A stretch of 12,552 bases of DNA from Streptosporangiaceae bacterium (lineage in GTDB: Bacteria > Actinomycetota > Actinomycetes > Streptosporangiales > Streptosporangiaceae): positions 1 through 12,552 of the forward strand of contig JASIGD010000071.1 in the NCBI GenBank assembly GCA_030045295.1, given 5' to 3'. Every line of letters begins with the position of its first letter. The stretch's first letter is position 1. Both the position numbers and the translations under genes were made by a program. Shown piece by piece: positions 1 through 5,842 of this stretch. Under the pieces are notes generated by a model. The model did no database searches, was not told the origin of the DNA, and worked only from the letters and a program-made list of their open reading frames with translations.

Positions 1-426
1 CTGACGCCTTCCGGCGTGTTGTCCCGGCTCCCCGCGCACAACGCGGCGGTCCTCACCGGCAGGCGGTTCTTCCCGGACCTGATCTCGGCCCCGTTCCACC
101 ACGGCCTGGTCATCGTGTTCACCGCCGCCGCCATCATGTCGGTCACCGGCGCGGTGGTCTCCCTGCTGCGCGGCAAGCAGTTCTACTACGACGAGAAAAA
201 CCCGGTGGCCGGGCTGGCTGCGCGTCCCGCTGTCACCGCGGCGCCTGTTGCCAAGGGCATGAGCCCGAACGGACATCCTCGCAGCGCTGAGACCAGTGAC
301 TCCGCGCCGGCGGCCGGCCGCGCGGCCGGTGACTCCCCGGCGGTCCTCAGGCGCGTTCATACGCACCGGGCTCGCGCGCGCCGGGCTCCCGCGCGGCAGG
401 CTCCTCCGCGCGGCGGGAGCGGTTAG
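1..426 (+). CDS. MFS transporter, C-terminal fragment (start lies outside the window)
   Basis: The frame is open from base 1 and ends at TAG 424-426, giving about 141 residues. The segment resembles the end of actinobacterial 14-helix MFS drug exporters (DHA2, EmrB/QacA type): a loop with FFPDLISAPFHHG, then one membrane helix (GLVIVFTAAAIMSVTGAVVSLL) and a basic RGKQFYYDE end on the cytoplasmic side. About 80 further residues are a low-complexity Ala/Pro/Arg-rich tail that is probably disordered. The substrate cannot be read from this part. The TAG stop is also the first half of a TAGAAT hexamer that may be the -10 element of the next gene, nine bases downstream. A proton-driven efflux role is family knowledge; assignment to MFS rests on the terminal helix only. 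Confidence 0.75.
   Translation: MTPSGVLSRLPAHNAAVLTGRRFFPDLISAPFHHGLVIVFTAAAIMSVTGAVVSLLRGKQFYYDEKNPVAGLAARPAVTAAPVAKGMSPNGHPRSAETSDSAPAAGRAAGDSPAVLRRVHTHRARARRAPARQAPPRGGSG
385..420 (+). terminator. GC-rich imperfect hairpin at the 3' end of the MFS gene
   Basis: GCTCCCG (385-391) pairs with CGGGAGC (414-420), and CGCGG (392-396) pairs with CCGCG (406-410), leaving a CGG bulge and a 9-nt loop. It ends four bases before the stop codon and has no T-run. It could serve as a terminator-like or 3'-end structure, or be a by-product of the Arg/Pro/Gly-rich coding tail. Confidence 0.25.
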
Positions 427-429
427 AAT
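424..429 (+). promoter_or_regulatory. Candidate -10 element (TAGAAT) for leaderless transcription of the FmdB gene
   Basis: TAGAAT ends six bases before the GTG start at 436. This spacing is typical of leaderless actinobacterial transcripts that begin at the start codon (TANNNT followed by 6-8 nt). No convincing -35 box or Shine-Dalgarno sequence is visible upstream. The first three bases are the stop codon of the preceding MFS gene. Confidence 0.45.
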
Positions 430-435
430 ACGCCT

Positions 436-654
436 GTGCCGCGTTACGAGTACCGATGCCGCGCCTGCGGCGACACGTTCGAGCTGAACCGCCCGATGGC
501 CGAGTCATCGGCGCCATGCACCTGCCCGCAGGGCCATGACGATACGGTGAAGCTCCTGTCCACGGTCTCGGTAGCCGGCCTGGCGTCGGGTCCTGACCGG
601 TCCGCGGGCCCGTCCGGCGGGGGATGCTGCGGCGGTGCCTGCGGCTGCCACTAG
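436..654 (+). CDS. FmdB family small zinc-ribbon protein
   Basis: This 72-residue protein starts with MPRYEYRCRACGDTFE, the hallmark of the FmdB/CxxC_CxxC_SSSS putative regulatory family. A zinc knuckle is formed by C8-x2-C11 and a second cysteine cluster around C28/C30 with H34 nearby; relatives usually show CPxGH there, and here it reads CTCPQGH. Residues 38-48 (VKLLSTVSVAG) are the usual link, and the C-terminus is a Gly/Cys-rich tail ending CGGACGCH. The molecular role is not established; the family name comes from a gene linked to formamidase regulation. The GTG at 436 fits the conserved MPRYEY start. It has no Shine-Dalgarno site, but TAGAAT lies just upstream, suggesting leaderless expression. 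It follows the MFS gene by nine bases. Confidence 0.88.
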   Translation: MPRYEYRCRACGDTFELNRPMAESSAPCTCPQGHDDTVKLLSTVSVAGLASGPDRSAGPSGGGCCGGACGCH

Positions 655-700
655 CGGCTGAACGGCTTCCGGTCTGGATTGCGTCAAATGAGGCGGCCAC

Positions 701-778
701 GGTGCCTCCGGTGGCACAGCGCCGAGATGCCCGGCTTGGTTCGCTGAGGGCGAGAGCCTAACGCAGTACGGAGGCACC
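701..778 (+). promoter_or_regulatory. Leader able to mask the ribosome-binding site of the next gene
   Basis: GGTGCCTCCG (701-710) is the exact reverse complement of CGGAGGCACC (769-778), which contains the GGAGG ribosome site at 770-774. Pairing would hide that site. The same 5' strand can instead form a local hairpin, GTGCC 702-706 with GGCAC 713-717 around a 6-nt loop, which would free it. Small stems between the arms are possible (GCCG 721-724 with CGGC 732-735; GGC 749-751 with GCC 756-758). I cannot match it to a known riboswitch class. The rest of the 655-782 gap holds no gene. Confidence 0.35.
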
Positions 779-782
779 CGCC

Positions 783-1373
783 ATGGCCGCAGCGACGCCC
801 GCGCGACCGTCCTGGCCGTCCCGGCCGGCCGATGAGTATTACTCCGACTACGCCCGGCCTGATCGCGCCGTGCTCGACGAGACGCTATCCGATCGGGGGC
901 CTGCCCACGGGGTGATCGCCGAAATGGCAGCGCTGCTGCGCGAGACGCGCGGCAGCATGGTCGTGGGCGGAATGATGATGGGCGCGGTGACGATCGGCAT
1001 CGCCCTGGAAGCCGCCTTCTCGGCTCGGGCGGTGCGGCCCGGCGTGGTCGGAGCCCTCAACGTCGGTCTACTGTGCGGGCTGCTGTTCTGCTGGCTGCGC
1101 GCGGTCATCCTGCTGGCCCTGGCGGGCCGGCCGGTGCTCAATTCGCTCAGCGAGATGCGCTGGAAGACAGGAGCCCCGCTCGACCCGCGGCCCAGGTGGC
1201 TGACGCTGCCGGGGGCCGGGACGGACTCGCAGGAATGGACCTGGATTCATGCGCACATGTTGCTGGGCGCGGCGCGCCTGACCAGGTCCCGCATCCAGCT
1301 CGCTGACACCTGGACCTACGTCACGGCCGCGTACTTCCTGCTGTGGACCGTCCTTATTTTCGTCGGTCTCTGA
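783..1373 (+). CDS. Uncharacterised three-helix membrane protein
   Basis: A 196-residue protein I do not recognise. Residues 1-55 are hydrophilic, with a DEYYSDYARPDR segment. Three probable membrane helices follow at about 58-80 (methionine-rich, VVGGMMMGAVTIGIALEA), 87-113 and 177-196, the last running to the C-terminus. A conserved-looking loop at about 121-170 contains SEMRWKTG, PRWLTLPG and EWTWIHAHMLLGAARLTR. The protein looks like an inner-membrane protein with both long hydrophilic parts on one side, but topology is inferred by eye. The ATG at 783 is chosen because GGAGG lies at 770-774, eight bases upstream. That ribosome site may be masked by the leader. The closest annotation would be a hypothetical actinobacterial membrane protein. 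Confidence 0.8.
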   Translation: MAAATPARPSWPSRPADEYYSDYARPDRAVLDETLSDRGPAHGVIAEMAALLRETRGSMVVGGMMMGAVTIGIALEAAFSARAVRPGVVGALNVGLLCGLLFCWLRAVILLALAGRPVLNSLSEMRWKTGAPLDPRPRWLTLPGAGTDSQEWTWIHAHMLLGAARLTRSRIQLADTWTYVTAAYFLLWTVLIFVGL

Positions 1374-1452
1374 GGCGGCCGAGAGGCAACAGGACCGCGT
1401 TTCACCTGGGAGTTTGTCAACTGCGTCGCTATGACCCATCGTTAGAACCAAT

Positions 1453-1476
1453 GTCGGCGGGTACCCGCAGGCCGAC
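1453..1476 (+). promoter_or_regulatory. Nested palindrome upstream of the Crp/Fnr gene, possible operator
   Basis: GTCGGC (1453-1458) and GCCGAC (1471-1476) form an inverted repeat, and within it GCGGGTACCCGC (1457-1468) is a perfect 12-bp palindrome. It lies 30-53 bases before the ATG of the regulator gene, where an autoregulatory site is common. It does not match the usual CRP half-site TGTGA. A weak -35-like TTGTCA lies at 1414-1419 without a clear -10. The 1374-1505 gap holds no convincing gene. Confidence 0.3.
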
Positions 1477-1505
1477 GAAGAGGGCATTCCGACGGTGACA
1501 CGAAG

Positions 1506-2189
1506 ATGCAGCCGATGGTTTCCGGCCAGGGATTTTGGGGCCTGCTTAGTCCCAATGAGCAAGAAGTCCTATCCGGGCTCGGCCGGACCAGCGTGTTCCC
1601 GGCCGGTGCCACGATGTGCGTCGAGGGAGAGCCGACGACGCACGTCTTCGTCCTGATGACCGGCTGGGTGAAGATCTTCTCCACCACCAATGAGGGTCGT
1701 GAGATCGTGCTCGCGCTCCGCGGCGACGGCGACATCGTCGGGGAAGTCTCGGGCGTGACAACCGGCCACCGCAACGCCACCGTCGAGGCCGTCGACAAGG
1801 TACGCGCCCTGATCGTGCGGCACGAGGCGTTCAGTTCGTTCCTTGACTCCAGCCCGGGCGCAAGCCGCGCTTACCGGCGCGTGGTGACGCAGAAATGGAA
1901 CGACGCCGACACGATGCTGCGCAGCCGCGCGGTCACCACCGGCGGGCAGCGGCTGGCCGGGCTTCTGCTCGACCTCGCGGGACGGCATGGCCGCGGAGCC
2001 GACGGCGTCATCCACCTGGTGATGCCGTTGTCGCAGGAGGAGCTGGCCAGCCTGGCCGGCACATCGCGGGCCACGGTCACGCGGGCGCTCAGCAACTGGC
2101 GCAAGCGCGGCTTCATCCGCACCGGCCAGCGGCGCGTCACGATCATCAACCTCAAGGGCCTCAGGCAGGTGGCGGGCCAGCAAGCGTGA
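1506..2189 (+). CDS. Crp/Fnr family transcriptional regulator
   Basis: At 227 residues this is the usual length for a CRP-type regulator. Residues about 12-115 form the cyclic-nucleotide-binding-type beta-barrel: EGEPTTHVFVLMTGWVKIF, then GDIVGE (E80) and R89 in the phosphate-binding cassette region, so a nucleotide effector is possible but unproven. A dimerisation helix spans about 118-142. The winged helix-turn-helix is at 145-222, with LSQEELASLAGTSRATVTRALSNWRKRGFI as the HTH; the recognition helix is about 187-201. There is no cysteine cluster at the N-terminus, so an Fnr-type iron-sulfur sensor is unlikely. The ATG at 1506 keeps the normal N-terminus; its ribosome site is weak. The gene converges on the MFS gene 27 bases downstream. 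Its targets are unknown. Confidence 0.9.
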   Translation: MQPMVSGQGFWGLLSPNEQEVLSGLGRTSVFPAGATMCVEGEPTTHVFVLMTGWVKIFSTTNEGREIVLALRGDGDIVGEVSGVTTGHRNATVEAVDKVRALIVRHEAFSSFLDSSPGASRAYRRVVTQKWNDADTMLRSRAVTTGGQRLAGLLLDLAGRHGRGADGVIHLVMPLSQEELASLAGTSRATVTRALSNWRKRGFIRTGQRRVTIINLKGLRQVAGQQA

Positions 2190-2216
2190 CCCGCGCCCGG
2201 GATCGGCGAGCCAGGA

Positions 2217-3674
2217 TCACCGGGTCAGGGCCGGGGTTCTCGGTTCGGTTGTGCCGAACCTCGCCGCGGTACGGGCGGCCGTGCCCAGCGCCCACCGGCT
2301 GGTGGTGACCAGGCCGAGGACGAAGACCACGCAACCGCAGGCCGCCAGCACGAACCAGGCGGCGTGACTGGCCGACACGAAGCCGGTGCTCAGCGGGCTG
2401 CCGTGCAGGTTCCCGGCGAGGATCGAGCCGGTGACGGCGACGCCGAGCGACTGGCCGACCTGACGGCTGGTTGAGGCGATGCCCGACGCCACCCCGGCCT
2501 GAGCGGTGGGCATGCCGGATACCGCGGTATAGGTGATCGGCGCGTTCACCACCCCGCCGCCGATGCCGAACACGATGAACGCGACGGTAATCGGCAGCAA
2601 CCCCGAGGACAAGGTAAGCCGGGACAGCAGGATGGCGCCGACGGCGAGCCCCGCGCCGGCCGCCAGCATCGGCAGCCGGGCGCCCCGGCGGGAGAGTATC
2701 CAGCCGGACAGCACCGCGCCCAGCGCCATCATCGCGGCCATCGGGACCAGGTGCAGGCCGGCCTGCAGCGCGGCCATGCCTCGCGCGTCCTGCAGGTAGA
2801 GCGTGGCGAGGAAAAGGAACCCGCCGATGGCAGCGGTGGCGCAGATCGCCGTCAGCACGGCGCCCGAGAACGGAACGCTGCGGAAGAACCTCGGGTCGAG
2901 CACCGGTTCCTTACGGCGCGCCTCGTAGACCACGAACGCCATAAGGGACGCTGCCGCGACCGCGAACAGCGCCAGGATCGCCGGCGCGTGCCAGCCGAGC
3001 TCGGGTCCCTCGATGATCGCGTACGTGATCGATCCGAGCATCACGATGATGAGCGCCTGCCCGCCCAGGTCCGGCCGCCGCGGCCTGGGCGCCCGGGATT
3101 CCGGGACGAAGCGCGCGGTCAGCGCGATGGCGGCGATGCCGACCGGGATGTTGATCCAGAATGCGCCCCGCCAGCCCACGGTATCGACGAGCACTCCGCC
3201 CAGCACCGGGCCGAGCGCCAGCGACAGCCCGTACGCACCGCCCCAGACGCCGATGGCCCGGGCGCGTTCGGCCCGGTCAGTGAAGGTATTGGTGATGATG
3301 GACATCGCGACCGGGTTGAGCATGGACCCGCCGACCGCCTGCACCATGCGGAACGCGATCAGCCAGCCCAGGCCCGGCGCCACGCTGCACAGTCCCGACC
3401 CTGCGGTGAATACCGCCAGGCCCAGCCGGAAGACCCGGCGCCGGCCAACGCGGTCGGCGGTGGCACCGGACAGCATCAGCAGGCTGGCCAGGACGAGCGC
3501 GTAACCGTCGACGATCCACTGCAGGCCGGAGACGCTGGCGTGCAGGTCCCGCCCGATGGCCGGCAGCGCGACGTTGACGATCGTGCTGTCCAGGCCCACG
3601 ATGAACAGGCTCGAGCAGCAGATGACGAGCACGAGCAGGCGGCGACGGCGGCTGAGTTCCGGCAGCAGGATCAC
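2217..3674 (-). CDS. DHA2-type (EmrB/QacA) MFS drug exporter
   Basis: A 485-residue protein of 14-helix DHA2 size, predicted to be a proton antiporter in the cell membrane. Motif D1 is at 28-44 (LDSTIVNVALPAIGRDL), motif A at 70-80 (GATADRVGRRR) and the antiporter motif C at about 149-160 (GLSLALGPVLGG), followed by GWRGAFWINIPVG. It is clearly a paralogue of the minus-strand gene directly upstream (motif by motif the same, e.g. VSGLQW, GGSMLNP, ERARAIGVW), suggesting tandem duplication. The frame stays open far upstream, across the stop of the preceding gene. I chose GTG at 3674 because it gives the normal short N-terminus, but no good Shine-Dalgarno site precedes it; TTG at 3740 is an alternative. 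The C-terminus contains a hairpin (2242-2260) that may terminate the opposing gene. Substrate unknown. Confidence 0.9.
   Translation of the reverse strand: MILLPELSRRRRLLVLVICCSSLFIVGLDSTIVNVALPAIGRDLHASVSGLQWIVDGYALVLASLLMLSGATADRVGRRRVFRLGLAVFTAGSGLCSVAPGLGWLIAFRMVQAVGGSMLNPVAMSIITNTFTDRAERARAIGVWGGAYGLSLALGPVLGGVLVDTVGWRGAFWINIPVGIAAIALTARFVPESRAPRPRRPDLGGQALIIVMLGSITYAIIEGPELGWHAPAILALFAVAAASLMAFVVYEARRKEPVLDPRFFRSVPFSGAVLTAICATAAIGGFLFLATLYLQDARGMAALQAGLHLVPMAAMMALGAVLSGWILSRRGARLPMLAAGAGLAVGAILLSRLTLSSGLLPITVAFIVFGIGGGVVNAPITYTAVSGMPTAQAGVASGIASTSRQVGQSLGVAVTGSILAGNLHGSPLSTGFVSASHAAWFVLAACGCVVFVLGLVTTSRWALGTAARTAARFGTTEPRTPALTR
2242..2260 (+). terminator. Perfect 7-bp hairpin, possible terminator of the Crp/Fnr transcript
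   Basis: GGTTCGG (2242-2248), loop TTGTG, CCGAACC (2254-2260). It lies 53 bases after the Crp/Fnr stop codon, inside the 3' end of the convergent MFS gene. There is no T-run, as is usual for high-GC terminators. Coding constraint on the opposite strand is an alternative explanation. Confidence 0.35.
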
Positions 3675-3682
3675 CCGGGTTG

Positions 3683-3710
3683 GCTGGGATGAACGTAATT
3701 GCGTCTCTAC
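3683..3710 (-). promoter_or_regulatory. Imperfect inverted repeat between the two MFS genes, possible operator
   Basis: On the minus strand AAGTTAGTTG, 8 nt, CAATTACGTT form an inverted repeat with 7 of 10 positions matching. It sits in the only AT-rich stretch of the 122-bp gap, close to the GTG at 3674. It could be a TetR/MarR-type site giving this MFS gene its own control. No clear -35/-10 pair is visible, so the call is weak. Confidence 0.2.
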
Positions 3711-3796
3711 AACTAACTTGGTGTCCGGCGCGGGGCGCAAGGCCGGGCAGCTGAGAGATTTGTCACCGTCTGTGATGGTTCTTCCCGCGCGAGGAT

Positions 3797-5506
3797 TCAG
3801 TGCCCGGCGTTCTCGGCGGCCAGCCCGCCGGCCCGGCCCAGGCGGGCGGCGGTCGCCTTCGCCCACCCAGTCGTGCAGACCAGGCCCAGCAGGAGCACCG
3901 CGTACCCGCAGCCGGCCAGGATCCACCAGCCCGCGTGGCTGGCGTGCACGAAGCTCGCCCGCATCGGCCCGCGCATGCTGGCCGCCAGGACCGAGCCGAC
4001 GACGGCCACGCCGAGCGACTGGCCGAGCTGACGGCTGGAGGAGTTCATCCCCGAGGCCATGCCCGCCTGGGTTTTCGGCACGCCGGACATGACCCCGTTG
4101 GTGATCGCCGGGCTCGCCAGGCCGGCCCCGATCCCGAACAGGGCATAGGTGACGACCAGGTACAGGTGCTCCGTCGTGCCCGTCAGCCGCGACAGGGCCG
4201 CGCTGCTCAGCGTGAGGGCCGCGCCGGCGGTGACCAGGGGTATCCGCGGGCCTCGCCGGGCGACCAACCGGCCGGCCACGGGCGCGCACAAGGCCATCAC
4301 CACCGGCATGGGCAGCACGGTCAGCCCGGCCTGCAGCGCGGACAGTCCCCGCACGTCCTGCAGGTACAACGTGGAGAGGAACAAGAACCCGGCCATCGCG
4401 GCGATGGCGCAGACCGCGGCGAGGTTGGCCCCGGCAAAGGGCACGCTGCGGAAGAACCGCAGGTCGAGCGCGGGCTGCTCGCGGCGGGGCTCATAGGCGA
4501 CCAGCACCGCCAGCGCGGCTACCGACAGCGCGAAAAAGCCGAAGATCTCCGGCGAGGGCCAGCCGTGGCCGGGACCCTCGATGATCGCGTAGGCCAGCGA
4601 GCCGAGCATGACGATGATGAGGAACTGCCCCAGAGGGTCGGCACGGCGTGACCACGGTGCCTTCGAGTCGGGCACGAACAGCGCGGTCAGCGAGATGGCG
4701 GCCAGGCCGACCGGGATGTTCGCCCAGAAGATCCCGCGCCAGCCGACCGCTCCGACCAGCACACCGCCCAGCACCGGCCCCAGCGCCATGGACAGGCCGA
4801 ACACGCCGTCCCAGACACCGATCGCGCGGGCGCGCTCGGCGGGGCCGGTGAACGTGTTCGTGATGATGCCCAGGGCGGCCGGGTTGAGCATCGACCCGCC
4901 CACTCCCTGCACGACGCGGAAGCCGATCAGCCAGCCCAGGCTGGGGGCCAGGCTGCACAGCCATGAGCCGAGGGTGAACAGCGAAAGGCCGACCTGGAAG
5001 ATCGTCCTGCGCCCGATCCGGTCGGCCAGCGCGCCGCAGAACATCAGCAGGGCGGCCAGGGTGATGGTGTAGGCCGCGACCGTCCACTGCAGGCCCGAGA
5101 CGGTGGCGTGCAGGTCGCGGCCGATGGCCGGCAGGCCGACGTTGACGATCGTGTTGTCCAGGCCGACCATGAACAGGCTCATGCAGCAGATGGCGAGCAA
5201 GAGCGCCCGGCGCCCGCCGCCCGGGAAGGGCGCGGCTGCCTGCGCGCCCGTGCCCGCGCCGGCTGAGGTGGCTCGGGCGGGCGCGAAGCTCCGGACGGGT
5301 ACCGGTCTCGGTCCCGGTCGCGGTCTCGGTCCTGGTCGCGGTCCTGGTCCTGGTGCCGGTCCTGGTCCCGGTCTCGGTCCTGGTGCCGGTCCTGGTCCCG
5401 GTCTCGGCCCTGGTGCCGGTCCTGGTCTCGGTCCTGGATCCGGTCCTGGTAGCCGAGCAGGCACGCTGTGTGACCTCCGGCGGGTGTCTCGTACCGGTGC
5501 CTGCAT
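3797..5506 (-). CDS. DHA2-type (EmrB/QacA) MFS drug exporter with Pro/Gly/Arg-rich N-terminal extension
   Basis: A 569-residue exporter whose transporter core begins near residue 99 (GRRALLLAICCMSLFMVGLDNTIVNVGLP). Motif D1 is intact, motif A reads GALADRIGRR and motif C GLSMALGPVLGG. The core, about 470 residues, matches the downstream paralogue. The first 98 residues are odd: residues 20-70 are almost pure Pro, Gly, Arg and Ala, with APGPRPGPGP twice in a row (31-40, 41-50), encoded by a 30-bp tandem repeat. ATG at 5506 is preferred over GTG at 5509 because GAGGGG lies eight bases upstream, so the extension is probably translated and cytoplasmic. Starting inside the core would need a codon with no such site. 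A long leader (about 190 nt) follows a promoter with a MarR-like palindrome. Probably a proton-driven efflux pump; substrate unknown. Confidence 0.88.
   Translation of the reverse strand: MQAPVRDTRRRSHSVPARLPGPDPGPRPGPAPGPRPGPGPAPGPRPGPGPAPGPGPRPGPRPRPGPRPVPVRSFAPARATSAGAGTGAQAAAPFPGGGRRALLLAICCMSLFMVGLDNTIVNVGLPAIGRDLHATVSGLQWTVAAYTITLAALLMFCGALADRIGRRTIFQVGLSLFTLGSWLCSLAPSLGWLIGFRVVQGVGGSMLNPAALGIITNTFTGPAERARAIGVWDGVFGLSMALGPVLGGVLVGAVGWRGIFWANIPVGLAAISLTALFVPDSKAPWSRRADPLGQFLIIVMLGSLAYAIIEGPGHGWPSPEIFGFFALSVAALAVLVAYEPRREQPALDLRFFRSVPFAGANLAAVCAIAAMAGFLFLSTLYLQDVRGLSALQAGLTVLPMPVVMALCAPVAGRLVARRGPRIPLVTAGAALTLSSAALSRLTGTTEHLYLVVTYALFGIGAGLASPAITNGVMSGVPKTQAGMASGMNSSSRQLGQSLGVAVVGSVLAASMRGPMRASFVHASHAGWWILAGCGYAVLLLGLVCTTGWAKATAARLGRAGGLAAENAGH
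5297..5449 (-). repeat. Minisatellite encoding Pro/Gly/Arg repeats (6-bp and 30-bp periods)
   Basis: The plus strand reads as degenerate GGTCCT, GGTGCC, GGTCCC and GGTCTC hexamers. The clearest part is two adjacent 30-bp units, 5357-5386 and 5387-5416, differing at one base. Only bases that keep Pro-Gly or Pro-Arg pairs in the minus-strand frame vary. The array lies inside the N-terminal region of the MFS exporter and is in frame, so gain or loss of 6- or 30-bp units would change tail length without breaking the gene. Confidence 0.85.
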
Positions 5507-5514
5507 CACGCATT

Positions 5515-5520
5515 CCCCTC
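5515..5520 (-). promoter_or_regulatory. Ribosome-binding site that decides the MFS start at 5506
   Basis: On the minus strand GAGGGG lies eight bases before ATG 5506 (five before GTG 5509). It is the strongest Shine-Dalgarno match near this end of the gene and supports translation of the Pro/Gly/Arg extension. Confidence 0.6.
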
Positions 5521-5701
5521 GGGGACGTACTCGCCGTGGACGGGTACGGGGTCTTTATGACACGTCCGGCCCGCGGCCGTGGTTCGGGTTCACCGTCGAT
5601 GAGCCCGCCCAGAGGACCGGAAGCTTGTCGATTCCGTAGCTGCCCTCGATCCCGCCCACGCCGACAGGTCAAGATCGAACACAAGGCTCACAGCAAGTAT
5701 G

Positions 5702-5729
5702 ACGCTACTCCGATGCAATGAGTAGTCAA
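5702..5729 (-). promoter_or_regulatory. Candidate promoter of the MFS exporter gene
   Basis: On the minus strand TTGACT (5729-5724) and TAGCGT (5707-5702) are separated by 16 bases. The -35 box lies inside the palindrome at 5722-5737, so a bound repressor would block RNA polymerase. It implies a leader of roughly 190 nt before the start at 5506, in which I see no convincing gene. Confidence 0.45.
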
Positions 5730-5737
5730 GTGACTAC
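5722..5737. promoter_or_regulatory. Perfect palindrome resembling a MarR-family operator
   Basis: GTAGTCA, AG, TGACTAC: 7-bp perfect arms with a 2-bp centre. Size and TAGTCA/TGACTA arms resemble operators of MarR-type repressors, which commonly control DHA2 exporters. It overlaps the candidate -35 of the minus-strand exporter and lies 105 bases before the divergent 5843 gene, so it could control both. No MarR gene is in the window. The 5507-5842 gap holds no other gene that I can support. Confidence 0.6.
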
Positions 5738-5842
5738 GCTAAGCATTTCAGAACCCGTTCGGCCGTCACGCGGTGAGTCGGCGGTCTAGATTTGCAACCA
5801 AAGCAGGCTGTTATCCGAGATATCAACGTGCCGAGGGGAGCC

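Noticed and set aside
655..782. Known riboswitch (TPP or cobalamin) in the leader, suggested by CTGAG and GGCCAC strings
   Set aside because: The conserved cores of those classes are absent; only isolated short matches are present.
1451..1498. Short ORF (15 residues) before the Crp/Fnr gene
   Set aside because: It has no ribosome site, and the nearest -10-like box is only two bases before its ATG.
2751..3692. Plus-strand frame of 313 residues opposite the second MFS gene
   Set aside because: Highly charged low-complexity antisense translation with no ribosome site or recognisable motif.
2217..4289. A single 690-residue minus-strand frame running through both MFS genes
   Set aside because: Its first 200 residues lie in the alternate frame of the upstream exporter and have no transporter features. 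The real gene starts at about 3674.
5297..5449. Possible CRISPR array or non-coding satellite
   Set aside because: There are no unique spacers; the units are contiguous hexamers that preserve a reading frame, so it is a coding minisatellite.
4491..5684. Minus-strand frame of 397 residues rich in Thr/Arg/Gly
   Set aside because: It overlaps the exporter in another frame and owes its length to GC-rich composition; the overlapping frame carries the MFS motifs.
5792..5842. Longer N-terminus for the 167-residue protein from ATG 5792
   Set aside because: No ribosome site precedes it, whereas GAGGGGAG directly precedes ATG 5843; the added residues look non-coding.
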